Source of the DNA: Cliona cf. orientalis
Taxonomy: Eukaryota > Porifera > Demospongiae > Clionaida > Clionaidae
Direction of reading: 5' to 3'
Assembly (NCBI GenBank): GCA_963930775.1
Contig: OZ005696.1
Location: forward strand, 9,230,980 to 9,294,979
DNA length: 64,000 nt
How positions within the stretch are numbered: position 1 is the stretch's first letter; each line of letters opens with the position of its first letter. Below are positions 37,401 through 49,300 of this stretch, in pieces. A program made the position numbers and the translations under genes. The notes below the pieces were generated by a model, which worked only from the letters and a program-made list of their open reading frames with translations, ran no database searches and was not told where the DNA came from.

Positions 37401-40073
37401 CAGATCCTTTCCTCCTTTTGGGGGTGGGGTCTGGGGATGAGACTAACGCATACTCTCTATATCTATATAACACAATTACTACACCATAGTAGCTACATGC
37501 ACACGACTCAAATCATGCAACTTATTATAGAACGGTTAAATCAGGCACTTAATTATGCATGCATAGGGCTTCCTATTGTAATACATGATAACAGTCTCAC
37601 TACAGTATGTGTCTTGTGTATATACCTTTGACATAAGTATTCTCCACTAACTCAGCCTGTTGGGGAAGATCGACCCAATTGCGGAGTACCTCAGCAACCT
37701 GGCCCCAAGTAGGGCAGGGATGTTGATGGACGTAGAGGTCTAGGTAGGCCTCTTTCCTCTGGGTGGGGCTCTGGTAGTCCTTTTGCATTCTGTCTATCTC
37801 AGACTGTGGCAGACCTAGGCAGCCCCTACCTCCAAGCTCATCTACCTTCCCAGGGTCCAGTGGTACAAACAGCTCCATTAGTTTCTCAGTAGTTATAGTG
37901 AGGTCTGTGTGAGCATCAATAATACGTTTCAAGATCATACTGGGGAAATGAAATGCTTCATCATTACTTTGGCCTTTGAAAATCAGTTGATGTTGTACAC
38001 AGGTAACAAGGATACATAAGGATTAGTCTAAGCTAAAAATTTGACGCACTAAATGCTGCCAAAACAGTGTTATAGCATGCAAAGCTATTCACCAGTATGT
38101 CCTACTGGTACATGCATGTATGGAGGACACGACACCTATACACTCCTGGCTATGGAGTCTCCGCAGCCAGGCTCACCTCTAGGAGGGAGATATGACCTCA
38201 CTTCCTCAACTGCAGCCACCTGGTGACGACGGTATAGTGACCGGGCAAGACGTTCCCATGAAGCCAATGGAAAACAGTTGACATAAATATCAACAGCTGC
38301 AGCCTCCACCTCCGAGGCAGTGGGGTATTTCCCAGAGGACTGAATCTCATCAAAGACGATATCTGCAATCATCTTCTTCAACAGTGGCTGTTTCTCTTTT
38401 GGCTCGACCTTCTCCATGACACGACTGACATTGTCCACTGTTAGAGTGGGGTCTGGGGGGAAGAGGGTGGACAACATCACTACTAGACCTCACACTAAAT
38501 AATGACACGAGCCAGTAGCTATAATGTAGGCATGGAAAATGAATTACATTGCCCAAAATTTTTCTAGTTTTACCAAATTCTACTCAAAAATTAACAAATA
38601 AAGTCGTGGAAAACTTCCAGCCATGCCTGACATCTGCTATGGGAGAAATTTTTGAAGCTATGTTCCGATCCGCAAAATTCATGGAAATTTTCAACCTTGA
38701 ATACTGATTATTGTTACCACTTTACCAGTTGGTATCAACGACTTCTTTTCCTTCAATGCAGCAAACTGGTGTTCCACATACAGCTGCATGGAAAGATGTT
38801 CCCACTCAGCCTTAGGATGGCAGTTCACATAGTAGTCTGCACATGCATGGTTCTTCTCTGTATCAGTGGAGTATCTCCTCTGGATCTCCTCATGCAGTGG
38901 CCTGGGAACTAGTCTTCCACCCATCACACTCCACCACTTGTCTCGTGGTATCTTGTTCAGTATTTGAGTGACATTATCCACTGTCATAGTGGGGTCTGGG
39001 GGGACAGAGTTATGTGCAGCAACACACTCATTATAATGACCAGTGCTATGGAAGAATTAAGTTTGTGAGGAGGACCCCTTGAGGTTTGAGCATTGCATGT
39101 ATCATGCTTACTAGCTGGCTGAATAAAATATTATTAAACTCAGTTAACAATTATGATACAAGGTCCTTTCATTGTGTCAAGCTTGTGAACGTGATAATAT
39201 TCAATTTTTGCACAATTTTGTGACCAATTTTGTGGCATTGTGTATGTATTATGGTATTGTACACACCCACTCACCTTGTAGTCTCGCTAGCCATACCCTT
39301 CAATCTCGAGAGAAAGAGGGTCTGGTGACCATGCGTACAGCTAGTTGTTCCGTCGGAATGCAATAATTACAAAACACGTCACGGATAACCGCAAACAACG
39401 CGGGGCCGACTGTATTGCGCGCGCGCCGCGTGTAAAGCGTTGCCAAGCAATAAATTCAAACCTCGAATCTGATTGGACGCGACCAAATCCTGTCGCCAGA
39501 ACAACTCGTTGTATGCACGGTCACCAGACCCCTCTTTCCCTTGGATTGGGGGGTGTGGCTTGCGAGACTACTCACCTTGCTGTGGTTCAGCATTGGTCTT
39601 GATCTTTTCAGCCACGCTGGTCTCTCCAGCCGTGTGTAGTCGATGGATCAGCATCCTCCATGAGGGTTGGTAGTGACCTTCCCCCAGGAGGAATGCCTCC
39701 ACCACAGCTTTTAGTCGAGCATCATCAGAGGTGTGCTGACGTTCGATGGCATCTAGCTTCTTTCGATCAATACTAGTATACCAGCCCATCAGCTCCTCGG
39801 CCAGCTCTCTCCACCTCCTCACTGTCTTCACCGCCTCAAATACGTTAACAAAGGTGAGGGGCGGGGCTGGATATAAAGAGTTTTCTCATGTCAACTCAAC
39901 GCGAGGGTGTGGCACCCAATCAATATTGTCACGCAAGTTGTCAGCCCGTTTTTACCAGTTTACGTACAGCTTCATTAAATTTACTTTTCTAATTTAACTA
40001 GACTGAACTATATAGGTAAATTTTGCTCACCTCGACTGCTTTTGATCTGGTGAAGATCATTGAGCTCCGCCAT
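34477..40073 (-). CDS. Multi-death-domain Roc-COR GTPase (gene A), 8 exons, 1,179 aa
   Basis: Exons (complement): 40031..40073, 39576..39866, 38726..38995, 38177..38452, 37626..37904, 35019..37046, 34837..34914, 34477..34751. All seven introns are phase 1. Residues about 15-386 hold four death-fold domains, one per exon (for example VRRWRELAEEL; LTVDNVSRVMEKV; LTITTEKLMELF). Exon 6 (387-1062) is a Roco-type GTPase: P-loop GVGGSGKT (415-422), DDTGGQP (about 566-572) and THKD (651-654), then a COR-like region with winged-helix sequence (AALKYLHGLKLIFYYEEVLPN, FIDSQAILDKI). A Ser/Gly linker exon and a C-terminal death domain (KWFNIGLKLGIS, CLTAMLEYWL, PSWAAVANAL) close the protein. Roco GTPases dimerise through COR, and death domains recruit partner death domains, so a scaffold or receptor in cell-death or immune signalling is likely. 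That role is inferred. No LRR, ankyrin or kinase part was seen. Confidence 0.87.
37136..37445. mobile_element. MULE-like MITE (TIR TAGTCTCG) in gene A intron
   Basis: About 45 bp at each end are inverted copies (tagtctcgtccccagacccc at the left; the right end is its complement, ending gatgagacta). The 9-bp flanks acgcacact and acgcatact match in 8 positions, as expected for a Mutator-type target duplication. It has no coding capacity. Confidence 0.75.
39279..39570. mobile_element. MULE-like MITE (TIR TAGTCTCG) at the donor of gene A exon 2
   Basis: The ends tagtctcgctagccatac and gtgtggcttgcgagacta are inverted. The perfect 9-bp duplication CTCACCTTG lies at 39270-39278 and 39571-39579. On the coding (minus) strand the duplication reads CAAGGTGAG, that is, the splice donor of exon 2. 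Confidence 0.78.
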
Positions 40074-40370
40074 TTGTAGTTGTGGTCGATGTATATTATT
40101 TAATATTAATTATCGTAATGGGGAAAACCCTATCGATATACACTGTTGCCGACCATTTCCCTCTCTGTAAGTGGTGGCCATATTAAATTTTAACAAGTCA
40201 TGCTACAGTGAAGTTCAACATAAGCAAATTTTCATTGATACGGAAAAAGAGTTCACGATAAATGGAAAATACTGAAACCACATGCATACAGTAGTAATAT
40301 AATATAGTAGCACGATAATTACCAAAATTAATACGTATTAAAACACAGAGTTTAGTAACTAGGAAGTTTG
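40074..40370. promoter_or_regulatory. Upstream region of gene A
   Basis: About 300 AT-rich bases lie between the start of gene A and the stop of the next minus-strand gene. The promoter of gene A must lie here or further right. No motif is claimed. Confidence 0.35.
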
Positions 40371-43300
40371 CTACCACTGCATAGACACTCTGTAGTTGTC
40401 GAGAGGCCCCACTACCCTGGCTGGGTGAGACTCAGTGGACAGCTCCTCATCAGTAAAGTCCACAAGAGGGTCCAACAGGTGGGAATTAGAGGGGTTTACC
40501 CTTCCCAACGAGCCACTCTTGCCAGCAGCTGCCCCGTGGAGGGAGTAGGCGGCCGCGGGGCCAGGGAGGTGGGAGGGGACAGACTCCCCACGAAAGTGGA
40601 GTGGGTGGAGCAGCTGCTGCTGGCGGCCGGCTGGACCACCGGCTGTCGCTGGTGGGGTGAGAAGGTCAGAGTCCATGCTGGACTCTGAGTTGGTGTGTGA
40701 GTGAGCTCCAGACCTCCGGGGAGAGAAACCAGTACGCAGGCTATGCACCTGCAGAGAGAGAGAGAAATTAATAATTTAACAGCCTTGATAAAAGTATAAA
40801 CTCAGTGCACTTAAGGACTGTCTGGAATTGAAGAAGCTACAATTTTCAGTCACATTCAAGGACTCATTTTAAGCACCTAGTAAAAGTATCAGAGGCTGAT
40901 TAGGGTACCACATGAAAGATCAATCCAAGCACCTTCCGAATATTTAATTGTTAATCGCAACCAATTAACTAATCAGGCGTGGCAGCACCATTCAGCCACG
41001 CCCTCTAAAATGCTAAATCGAGCTATCCGGAATTTAAGCGGCCACTTCTACCGAACCTTAGCTACACAAACGGAGGCTTACTATGATGATCTAACATATC
41101 ATCGGACGGATTGACGAAAAACCCCTCTGCTACGGTTTTAGTCGCAAAAAACTAGATTTTGGGGGGTCCACGGCACGATGTTTCGCATGTAGCTCCGAAC
41201 TAAAAGCAGCCATCGACAATCCGTCCGATAGATCGTCAACATCGATCGTAAGCTTTGGTTTTCGATCGTTAGTACTGCGAAAACATGAGCGCTACAATTC
41301 CGGACGGCATTTGCTCGATGAAGTGAGCTCAAAACTGCGGCTATGCGGCTTTTTGCCGTGGCTTGTTCAAGGCTGATATGATAGTGACGTCACAATACAG
41401 GCCACTAATTGGCTCGCAGTCGGGCGCGCGCCAACGATAATCAGACATGCCTTAACTGCACTGAGAAAGCTAGAAAGCGTAATACTTACGGATTGTGTAA
41501 GCTCTACCATTTCTTACAATAGTCCTTGTATAGCTAGCCCCAATTCTACACATCACTTCTCTCTCCCATCTCAATCTTCCCTCCTCTCTCGAAATCTCTC
41601 TCTCTCACCCTCCCTCTCTCTCCCATGCACCCCTTCCCTCTCTCACCTGAGTGATCAATCCGTGTAGCTCATTTGCCAGCTTGTCTCTCTTATTGCTGAG
41701 TTCATCGAGTTGACCTTGAAGAGCCCTCTCCTCAAACTTCAGTCTCTGTTGGCTCCTGTTCCCGTAGATGCTGCGAGGGACGTCATAGTCAGCGTAGGTG
41801 TTGGGCTCCCCTATCTGACCCAGCAGCTGGTCCACCTCCATACTAAGACGTCTGGGTGGTGTGTGAGTGAGAGTGTGGGGGGGGGGGGGGGGGTGAGGAG
41901 TGAGGGTAGTCCAATCATTATAGTCTAGCTGAATCAATGACATACTGAACATACAGTATTCAATTATGACTACAGTTGGAGTATGACACATGATTTATTA
42001 AAGGAGGCACTAGTTTAGTTTAATTCGAGTTATCATGACTTTCGTGCTATACATTTTTTTATGTAAGCACAATTATGCACACCCATCTTTACTACACGAC
42101 ATTGTGCTGGGAAAGAGTGGGCCAATATGTTCTCCAAAGGGGGTTCTGTTGATGCTGCTTCAAATTAGCAGACCTAGACTAGAGAAAATGTTTCAGGCTT
42201 CAAGATATTCCAGAAGCTCTATACTTTAGAGCCATCAAAATAATTGAAGCTAAGCTCACATTAATTTTATTTAATATTCTATGTATCAAACACAACAACA
42301 AAAAAAACTCGGCACTGTCACGCACTAGTTTCAACTCGGCTACTGGTAGTGGATGCTAGCTAGGGCCAACTAAGATACGTAGATGAAGAGGAGTTATGAA
42401 AATTTAATATTACACCCTACAAGTCACTAACAATGCTAAATTGGCACGACTTAGTTATCACTTTTTCAGTCTCTCCCACTCACTCCTTCCCATCAACACA
42501 TCTTAGAGGGTCCACTCCAGTGAGGTGATAATGAAGCAGTTTATGTCAAACTATTCACTATTGACGACACACAAGTCTATATAACTATGCATGCAGGTAT
42601 TCAAAGTATGCATTTGACCTGTGTCCCCAGGAATGGTGAGGTATTCACTGAACAATTCTCACTCTGTCCACCCACAATGGCTGCAATCAATGTCACCGAT
42701 TGAGGAGTGTATTGGTGTCAGCATAGCTATATACACCAGCTGGTAGCTACCACCTAGCCTATGACAAGCAAGAGAAGGTAGCTGACTTGTACTATTATGC
42801 TAACATTTGACACACTATCTCGCTCTCTCCCTCTGTCTCTCTTTCTCTCCCTCTCTCTCTCCCTTTCTTACACACATACACCCTACCTCTGTACTTCTTC
42901 CAAGTCTTCTTGTGCCCCACTGCCAGTCCTCTGCAGCTGCAGATGTTCTTGTTGTCTGTTTGGCAGAGAGCCCTCCACGTTCTCATAGCCACTCCTGTGC
43001 ATCATCCGCTGCAGTCTGTTGCTATCTCCCACCATTCCCACGGCCAGAGGTGATTGCTGGGGGCTGTCCCCTTCATCGTGGTAGAGGGAAGAGCCACATG
43101 GAGCGTCCGACGTAGCCGACCCCGAACCAGCCGTGCTCGTCGATATGAGCGACATTCGCTTGTCTGTCTGGAGGTCAGAGTACACATTCCCCACGGTGTT
43201 GGGACCATTGTTGCCGAACTTTCTCTCCGATATAATCAGATCCGGCGACTCGCAGCGAGCGCACTCGCTGAGTGGGTGGAGCCCCACGGACGGCCTGGCA

Positions 43301-43513
43301 TCTCGTCGGTAGGAGACACGGACCGGCGACCCCTCGCTGCGATAGGCCGGCTTAACCTTGAGACTCTGTGTCCTACGAAGGGGGGAGCCATTTTGTTTGG
43401 TGGTTGATTTTTCCAGCGGGTGAGGCGGCTGGGGTTGGTGGTGGGTCTGCTTCTTTGGCTTGTCTCCACTGCCGATGCGGAGGATGGTCGGCTGGTGGGA
43501 GGGCTGAGGTAGA
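40371..43513 (-). CDS. Unrecognised coiled-coil protein, 3' part (403+ aa)
   Basis: Exons (complement) 42887..43513, 41647..41851 and 40371..40748 join in frame. The first exon begins with one base completing a codon, so at least one 5' exon is missing from the model. Exon a is Pro/Gln/Ser rich and basic (LPQPSHQPTILRIGSGDKPK; SPVRVSYRRDARPS). Exon b starts RLSMEVDQLLGQIGEPNTYA and passes into a heptad-rich helix (RALQGQLDELSNKRDKLANE) that should form a coiled coil. Exon c is low complexity and ends DNYRVSMQW. No enzyme motif was seen. By composition it could be an adaptor or cytoskeletal scaffold, but the family was not recognised. Bases 43,514-44,390 may contain the missing first exon, which I could not define. 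Confidence 0.6.
40801..41464. mobile_element. Inverted-repeat element in the coiled-coil gene intron
   Basis: The left end ctcagtgcacttaaggactg and the right end gccttaactgcactgag are inverted copies (most of 24 positions match). The 664-bp interior has a second pair of related segments around tcggacggattg / caatccgtccga, so it is strongly self-complementary. No open frame of note. Confidence 0.6.
41879..41893. repeat. Poly-G tract
   Basis: A G run of about 15 interrupts a gtgtgagtgagagtg stretch in the intron before exon b of the coiled-coil gene. Confidence 0.85.
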
Positions 43514-44782
43514 CTGTGAGGTAGGAAAGAAGAGGAGGGGGGAAGATGAGTGTGAGTGTCACATGATACAGAGGCAGCTTACACTAATTAGTGACTCAGT
43601 GAAACAGGCACAAAAACAATGCCTTTTTTGTATCGTCTTCCAATATTGTATGATCACTGACCGGAGGACTGGAGATTGAAAGATAATTATTGCCTCATTC
43701 CTCCCCCTCCCTTTCTCCATCTTCATTTCATGAGGATACCCCTACCAATTAAAGGCCATACTAATATTGGCTGCTATTGAGAGGGGGGTCCTGATACTTG
43801 GAAGGAGAATTATGAGAACTATTATCTCTGAAATGTCCATAATACAAACTCCCAAAGAGTCAAATCAGTATACACACCTCAGAACATTGTTGACAGAAGC
43901 AGTGTACTTATGTCAGCTAAATGGCAGTCCTTAAATTCCGAAAAGTTTGCGTAGCAGCAGAGATTAGTGCTTTAAGTACCAAGCGGTAGACTATTAGATG
44001 CTTTCTAAATAAACTGATGTCGTTAAAACAATGTCCTACGAGCACTGAGGTCTCGACAGGAATGTGAACCAACAATTTCTCCACTCACCAACATGACTTG
44101 GAGAGGATCATTATCTCTCACTTACGGTGATTAATTATATCAAAACTAGCGATATTCTGCTCCAATGAACTAATCAATGCAAGTCATAGACTAAGCAACT
44201 AAAATTAAATATCTAACGTCCTTTGAATTAGATGTTTATACTTGATCCACGAGAATATTTGAGCAATTAAAGTATGATCATGCCACACCTTTCTCGGGTC
44301 CCACCGTGACTATCACTGATTTGCCTAAAACTATCTAACTTTCCGGAGAGGCATGCAATTTTGCAGCAAATATTTAATTTTCACCCACTTGACACTATTT
44401 ATGGCACAATTATTGAAGTTCACATACTTCACTCCTCTTGAGGAGGTCCAGAACCGCGTGATTCTGTACATGACAACGCCATTTGCAATGTACAGTTAGT
44501 TCTAGTGCAAATGGGGCTCGTTCACTCATCCGATCGAAGCGCTGGGAGCCGCAAAAGACGAGGAGAGAGCGTCCCTCACTTTTCACAAGGATGACCCTGG
44601 GCCATTACACACGCAAGAATGCAATCCAGCCTGGGGCGGAACTGAGCATGCCCAGTCAGCCGCTAAGGGGCGTGGCTTTCCACTTTATTGGCAGGGGCTC
44701 ACCCATTGACAACCCGGGCTGAGGGTCAAAGTTCAAGAACAAACGACCGAAGAACGTCTTGGGCCTCGACAAAGCTTCCAGA
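43514..44782. other. Interval between coiled-coil gene and second COX6A copy
   Basis: No exon could be defined in 43,514-44,390. From about 44,395 the sequence repeats the COX6A upstream region of 32,555-32,957, including ggcacaattgaagttcac-type sequence and the gctgggagccgcaaaagacg block. Confidence 0.5.
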
Positions 44783-46065
44783 ATGACTAGTAGCTATTCT
44801 AGACTGCTGTCGGTCGCTAGGAGAGGCTGTAAGTTTAATAGGCCAGTTTCCAAGCAGGTGCACATTTTTGAATTTTTGTGTTTCTTTGCACCATGTCAGA
44901 TGGCAGTGAGGCCTTTGAGTCGCCTTTGGAGCAGTTTTCGCCAGCAGATGGCCGAGGAGGAGGCGCATGCAGCCCGTACCATGGTCAACTGGAGGAGAGT
45001 GGTATGTAACGTATGGCTAGTACACTATAATCGGGATAAATTTCCAACTTCCATTGCAGTCGCTATTTGTGTGCATCCCAGCTGTGTCCTATCTCACATG
45101 GAAGCATGTCATCGGCAAGATCTTAAACACATTCAATTCAATCACCCATATCATTCGTGGTTCATGGTTATAGTGATAATTTTGTATGTACTGTACAGTT
45201 GGTGAAGAGCATCACGTTGATCGGGAGTGGATACCGTATCCTTACTTGAGAATTTAATAGAAACAAGGTACAGTGAAAAAAGTGGGGCTTGTTTAAGTTG
45301 AACAAAGTTGAGCAGACAGTATGAAAGAGCTGCTCCCTGAAGTCACAAGTATGTATAAGCCTCTTCTGAAATTTATTTGCGTCACGACAACACTGGGGTG
45401 AAGAATTTGAATCAGTTCATTCATTATTATACCTCACATGCCACTTAAAATTGTATCATTTCAGCCGTATCCGTGGGGAGATGGAGACACTACACTGTTT
45501 CATAATCCTCGCACAAAGCTGGGCCCTGAGAAGGAGGAGACAGATGCACCTCCAAAGACAAAGACAGGATTAAAGGTGAGAGAGGGAGGGAGGGGGAGAG
45601 AGAGGGGGAGGGAGAGGAAGAGAGAGCGGCTATGATGTTATGTTGCTTCCACTTCTATTGGCAGTCTCGTATCCAAGAGTGGTGGTTGGCTAACCTCCAT
45701 GAGGACCCTGAAGAGAGAGACCAGGAGAGGTGGGACCACTTGGCCAAGATGCAGAAGAGAAGACAAGACTAGTAAGCAATCACAATGCTGCCACCACCAC
45801 GTAAAAATTTGAAAACCACCCCCCTCCCCATGTTACATCCAGCAGTGAGGCATTGGTGGTGATTCTCCTATGTAGAACCATAGTCCGTACTATATCATCT
45901 ACTGTATATAGAACATAATAATATTACTATTATCTTTACTCGTCATCTAGCTTGGCAAAGAAAGCAAAAGCAATCGACAAGCCAGTTCCACTCCAACCCA
46001 TGAACCTCATACTGGAGATCAAGTACACACCCGTCAACAAAATTGACTCAGAAATGGAGAACTAA
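44783..46065 (+). pseudogene. Second COX6A-like copy, disrupted in exon 4
   Basis: All seven exons of the copy at 32,958-34,185 can be found: 44783..44828, 44907..45001, 45060..45114, 45199..about 45269, 45465..45575, 45665..45771, 45951..46065. Exon 4 has a 4-bp insertion compared with the intact copy (gagaatttaatagaaac against gagaattagaaac). It puts a TAA stop straight after PYPYLRI and shifts the frame, removing the PWGDGD signature and the extension. The exon 3 donor is GC instead of GT (atcg|gcaaga). Later exons remain open and their splice sites are intact, so the loss is recent, or a sequencing error in exon 4 should be excluded. Confidence 0.78.
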
Positions 46066-46175
46066 CTGGATGCATGCATGTATGATTTTTGTTGTGTATT
46101 ATGCTTAATTATTATACTGGCCATATTAATGTGACATATAGGGATTTATGGTGTTTCAACTTTTTATTATTATTA

Positions 46176-46259
46176 ACGTAGGATCCCATGATTATGCCTC
46201 CTGCATTTTTAGTTCAAGTTCCTGCATAGGTAGTTCTGTCTCGCCCCATCTCTGCTGCA

Positions 46260-46305
<46 letters not shown>

Positions 46306-46325
46306 GCAATCGCAGGATTCTATGG
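46176..46325. mobile_element. Rearranged MITE (TIR CCGTAGAATCCCGCG family) with a 44-G run
   Basis: The left part (gtaggatcccatgattatgc, then tgcatttttagttcaagttc) and the right end (gcaatcgcaggattctatgg) match the ends of the intact element at 50,313-50,706. Most of the interior is replaced by 44 consecutive G (46261-46304). The left border of the 7.7-kb tandem duplication falls in this G run. Confidence 0.7.
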
Positions 46326-49300
46326 TAATAGTGAACATTTACAGTAACTGTACAGTATTATTATTGAAACAGTTATCTAACAAACCTTACTCACAAAAAA
46401 TTGTATAATGATATTAAAGCTGCATACTTTAGGGTATACGTAGAGATGCACTTATAATAATTATCATAATTATTATGGATAAGATTGCATGAAATAATAA
46501 TAATATTATTATTGTGTGCTGGTAACTGTCTGCAAAACATTCTGAGACAATGCAAGCTATACTTTGTTCTTCTTGGCCACTGGTGTGTCTTCTCCCTCGC
46601 TATACGACCGAGAATGTTTCCCTGTGATGGAGCTACTGCTGGAGTGATCCGTGTCTGTACTACATGTACTTTGCTGTGGGAGTTGTTCTGCTAGCTGTGC
46701 ATGTTCAACCAAGGGTGACTTGAGAGCATTGGCCACAGCTGCCCATGAGGGTTTGGGCCTTCCATTCCTCAACCAGTACTTGATCATGGCAGTGAGACAG
46801 TCATCTGGATTCTGATTGTTTGCTTTGCCGATGGAGTCCAGTGTACCAGCTGAGATACCCAGTTTGAGACCAATGTTGAACCACTTCACCCTGGCCTCCC
46901 ACACTGCCTCCAAGACATCGGCAAGATGGTCTATGGTGAGCTTTCCTGGAACAAAAATGATCATCAGTATGATGATATTATTATAAATCACAAGCAATAT
47001 CCAGAGAGCAAATGATATTTATTTTAAATCATAAGCAATCCAAAGAAAATAAACATACCAGTTGTGGAGGAAGTGACTTACCTTAATTATTGTTATTTGT
47101 GCTATTTTTAGTATCATGCATTGCAGTGTCATGCATACATCATACGTTTGCGTATGTGCATTCTCTCTGCATGTCTGTCAGTTGAATGACATTAAACAGT
47201 CTTATTGATCTAAGTAAGAACTACGACACTACACAAACTATGGAGCACATGCAGAGAAAATCACTATTATTATGTGTAATACCATTAGGTGTGCTTGAAG
47301 ATGCCAGAATTTCTGAGTGTGGTCTGTTGTTAATAACATTCTGTTCATCCTGAATGTAAAATTTTACATTATTAATGCAGAGAGAACTTTTATTACTGTA
47401 ACAGCTAGCTAGCCTAGTTTCCCACCTCATTGTGTGCACATTCAGGTTGGAAAACAGTTGTAGATGAAATTTTAGATCTAGATGTGCCAATTTCATCCTA
47501 TAATAATTATTATTATAAGGCCAGACCAATTAAATCAGTTGTTGCATGGATTCACTCGCTCCAATTTTTGGGCAAACAGAAAAAAATTTAATCAAGTTGG
47601 GTGAAGCTTATGTACAGTAGAGTGGTTTTTGTCCCTTGATTCCTTGGTCCTAGATAATCACATTAGTCTGTCTTAATTAGATTGTGGTCTATAATCACAC
47701 CCCAATTAATTTCTTTTTTTTTCTTTTTTTTCGATCGCTCGGTCCAATTTTTACCTCACAATATCCGAGCAACAACAAATTAAATTGGTCTGGCCTAATC
47801 AGTGTGCAAAAGAAAAACATATGCTATGCACTAACAGTCATAATAGTAATAACTCACTTTGAACCAGAATAAGTGCTTGTCTTCTTTGAAATCGAAATTG
47901 ACTTGGCTTTTGAGACATTCAGCGTAATGTCCTTTGTCGTCCCTAGTCACTATCATGAAGTGATCGTTATGAGAGTCCTCCAGGTTACAGGTGAAGGCTA
48001 GTTTGAATGGTTGCTCCAACGATACTTGCAGTGGTCTGTATGGCTTGTATTTCATGTTCAATATGACTGTTTCTAATGCTTGAACGACTGTTTTGCGTAC
48101 TTTGGAGCAAATAACCTCTAGAGTTATTTCACTTCTTGCCTTTGGATGCTGTTCAATGTGAACCATTATGTATTGCGGTCGAGATACAAGTGTGGCAAAG
48201 AATGCTCCATCAATGATGAATTTTGCTTTATTCCTCATCACTTGATCGCCACACAACTTCCACCTTGGAGACATTGAATCAAGTTGAGTTATTAGGCGGG
48301 CCACACCAGCACAGAAGACTCCAAATGGAACGAATCCACCAGCAAAATGTATGAAAATAGGAGAAGGTGTTGCTTCTAACATACAGGATTGGCAAAGTAA
48401 TTCACTTTCTGAAGCATACTTCATCACGGCTGGCATGATGAACTTTGGCTCAGGCTCTGGCTCACTGGAGGAAGCTACTTTCTCATCTTGCTTCACCTCT
48501 GCCAAAATGTTGTGGTGTTTAAGAACATCTACTAGCTGATTCAGCTCGAGAAGACTGCTTTGGGGATGATCTGTTGTATCCTGGATGTGTTGGGGATGAT
48601 CTGTTGTATCCTTGATGTGTGACAAAGTGAAGAGGCCTCTTTGGTGGAACTGTTCAATTTTACCTTCTGTTATGGCTCTACTCGCTTTTTGAAATTTGTC
48701 GATGATGAGCTTGCTAATACTTTCAAAGATGACCTGGGGATTGCAAATGACTGTATCTTTCATTGAGGGAATGTTGGTGTAGTGCATCAGGCTGCCTATG
48801 TTGTGATGAAAGAACCAAATGGCTTCTTCTACCGAAGTGGGCATTAATAATCGTTCAGCAATTTCTTCACACTGAGCGAGGCTTAGCACAGGCTTGTTTA
48901 GTAGATTCACTACTACTCTGAACATGAGCCATGATGCTGGAATTGGAATCCTAGGAAAGTATTCTTCGATTTTCCCTTCAATGTCATTGCGAATATCTGC
49001 CATTTCTGAATCTTCTGTACCGTTCTTATTATTGACCGTGAATGCCATTTTATTTTTTAGTGGCTTCAGTAGTAGTCCTTCCTTGTACAACTTCGTAGCC
49101 TTGAATTTATCTTCTAGTGTTCCTTGTATCTGTGAAATCTTTTCATCATCCACTTTATCCTTGTATGTACCGAAGAGCAGAGCTCTACTTGTGAACTGTG
49201 AAATCTTTTCATCATCTACTTTATCCTTGTACGTACCAAAGAGCAGAGCTCTATTTGATGCAGTAGACTTTGATGCCACCTTGGCATCAGCTTGTGAGTG

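Noticed and set aside
43236..43562. Minus-strand open frame of 108 codons (Pro/Ser/Arg rich)
   Set aside because: It overlaps exon a of the coiled-coil gene in another frame. The chosen frame stays open for 208 codons and joins in phase to the next exon.
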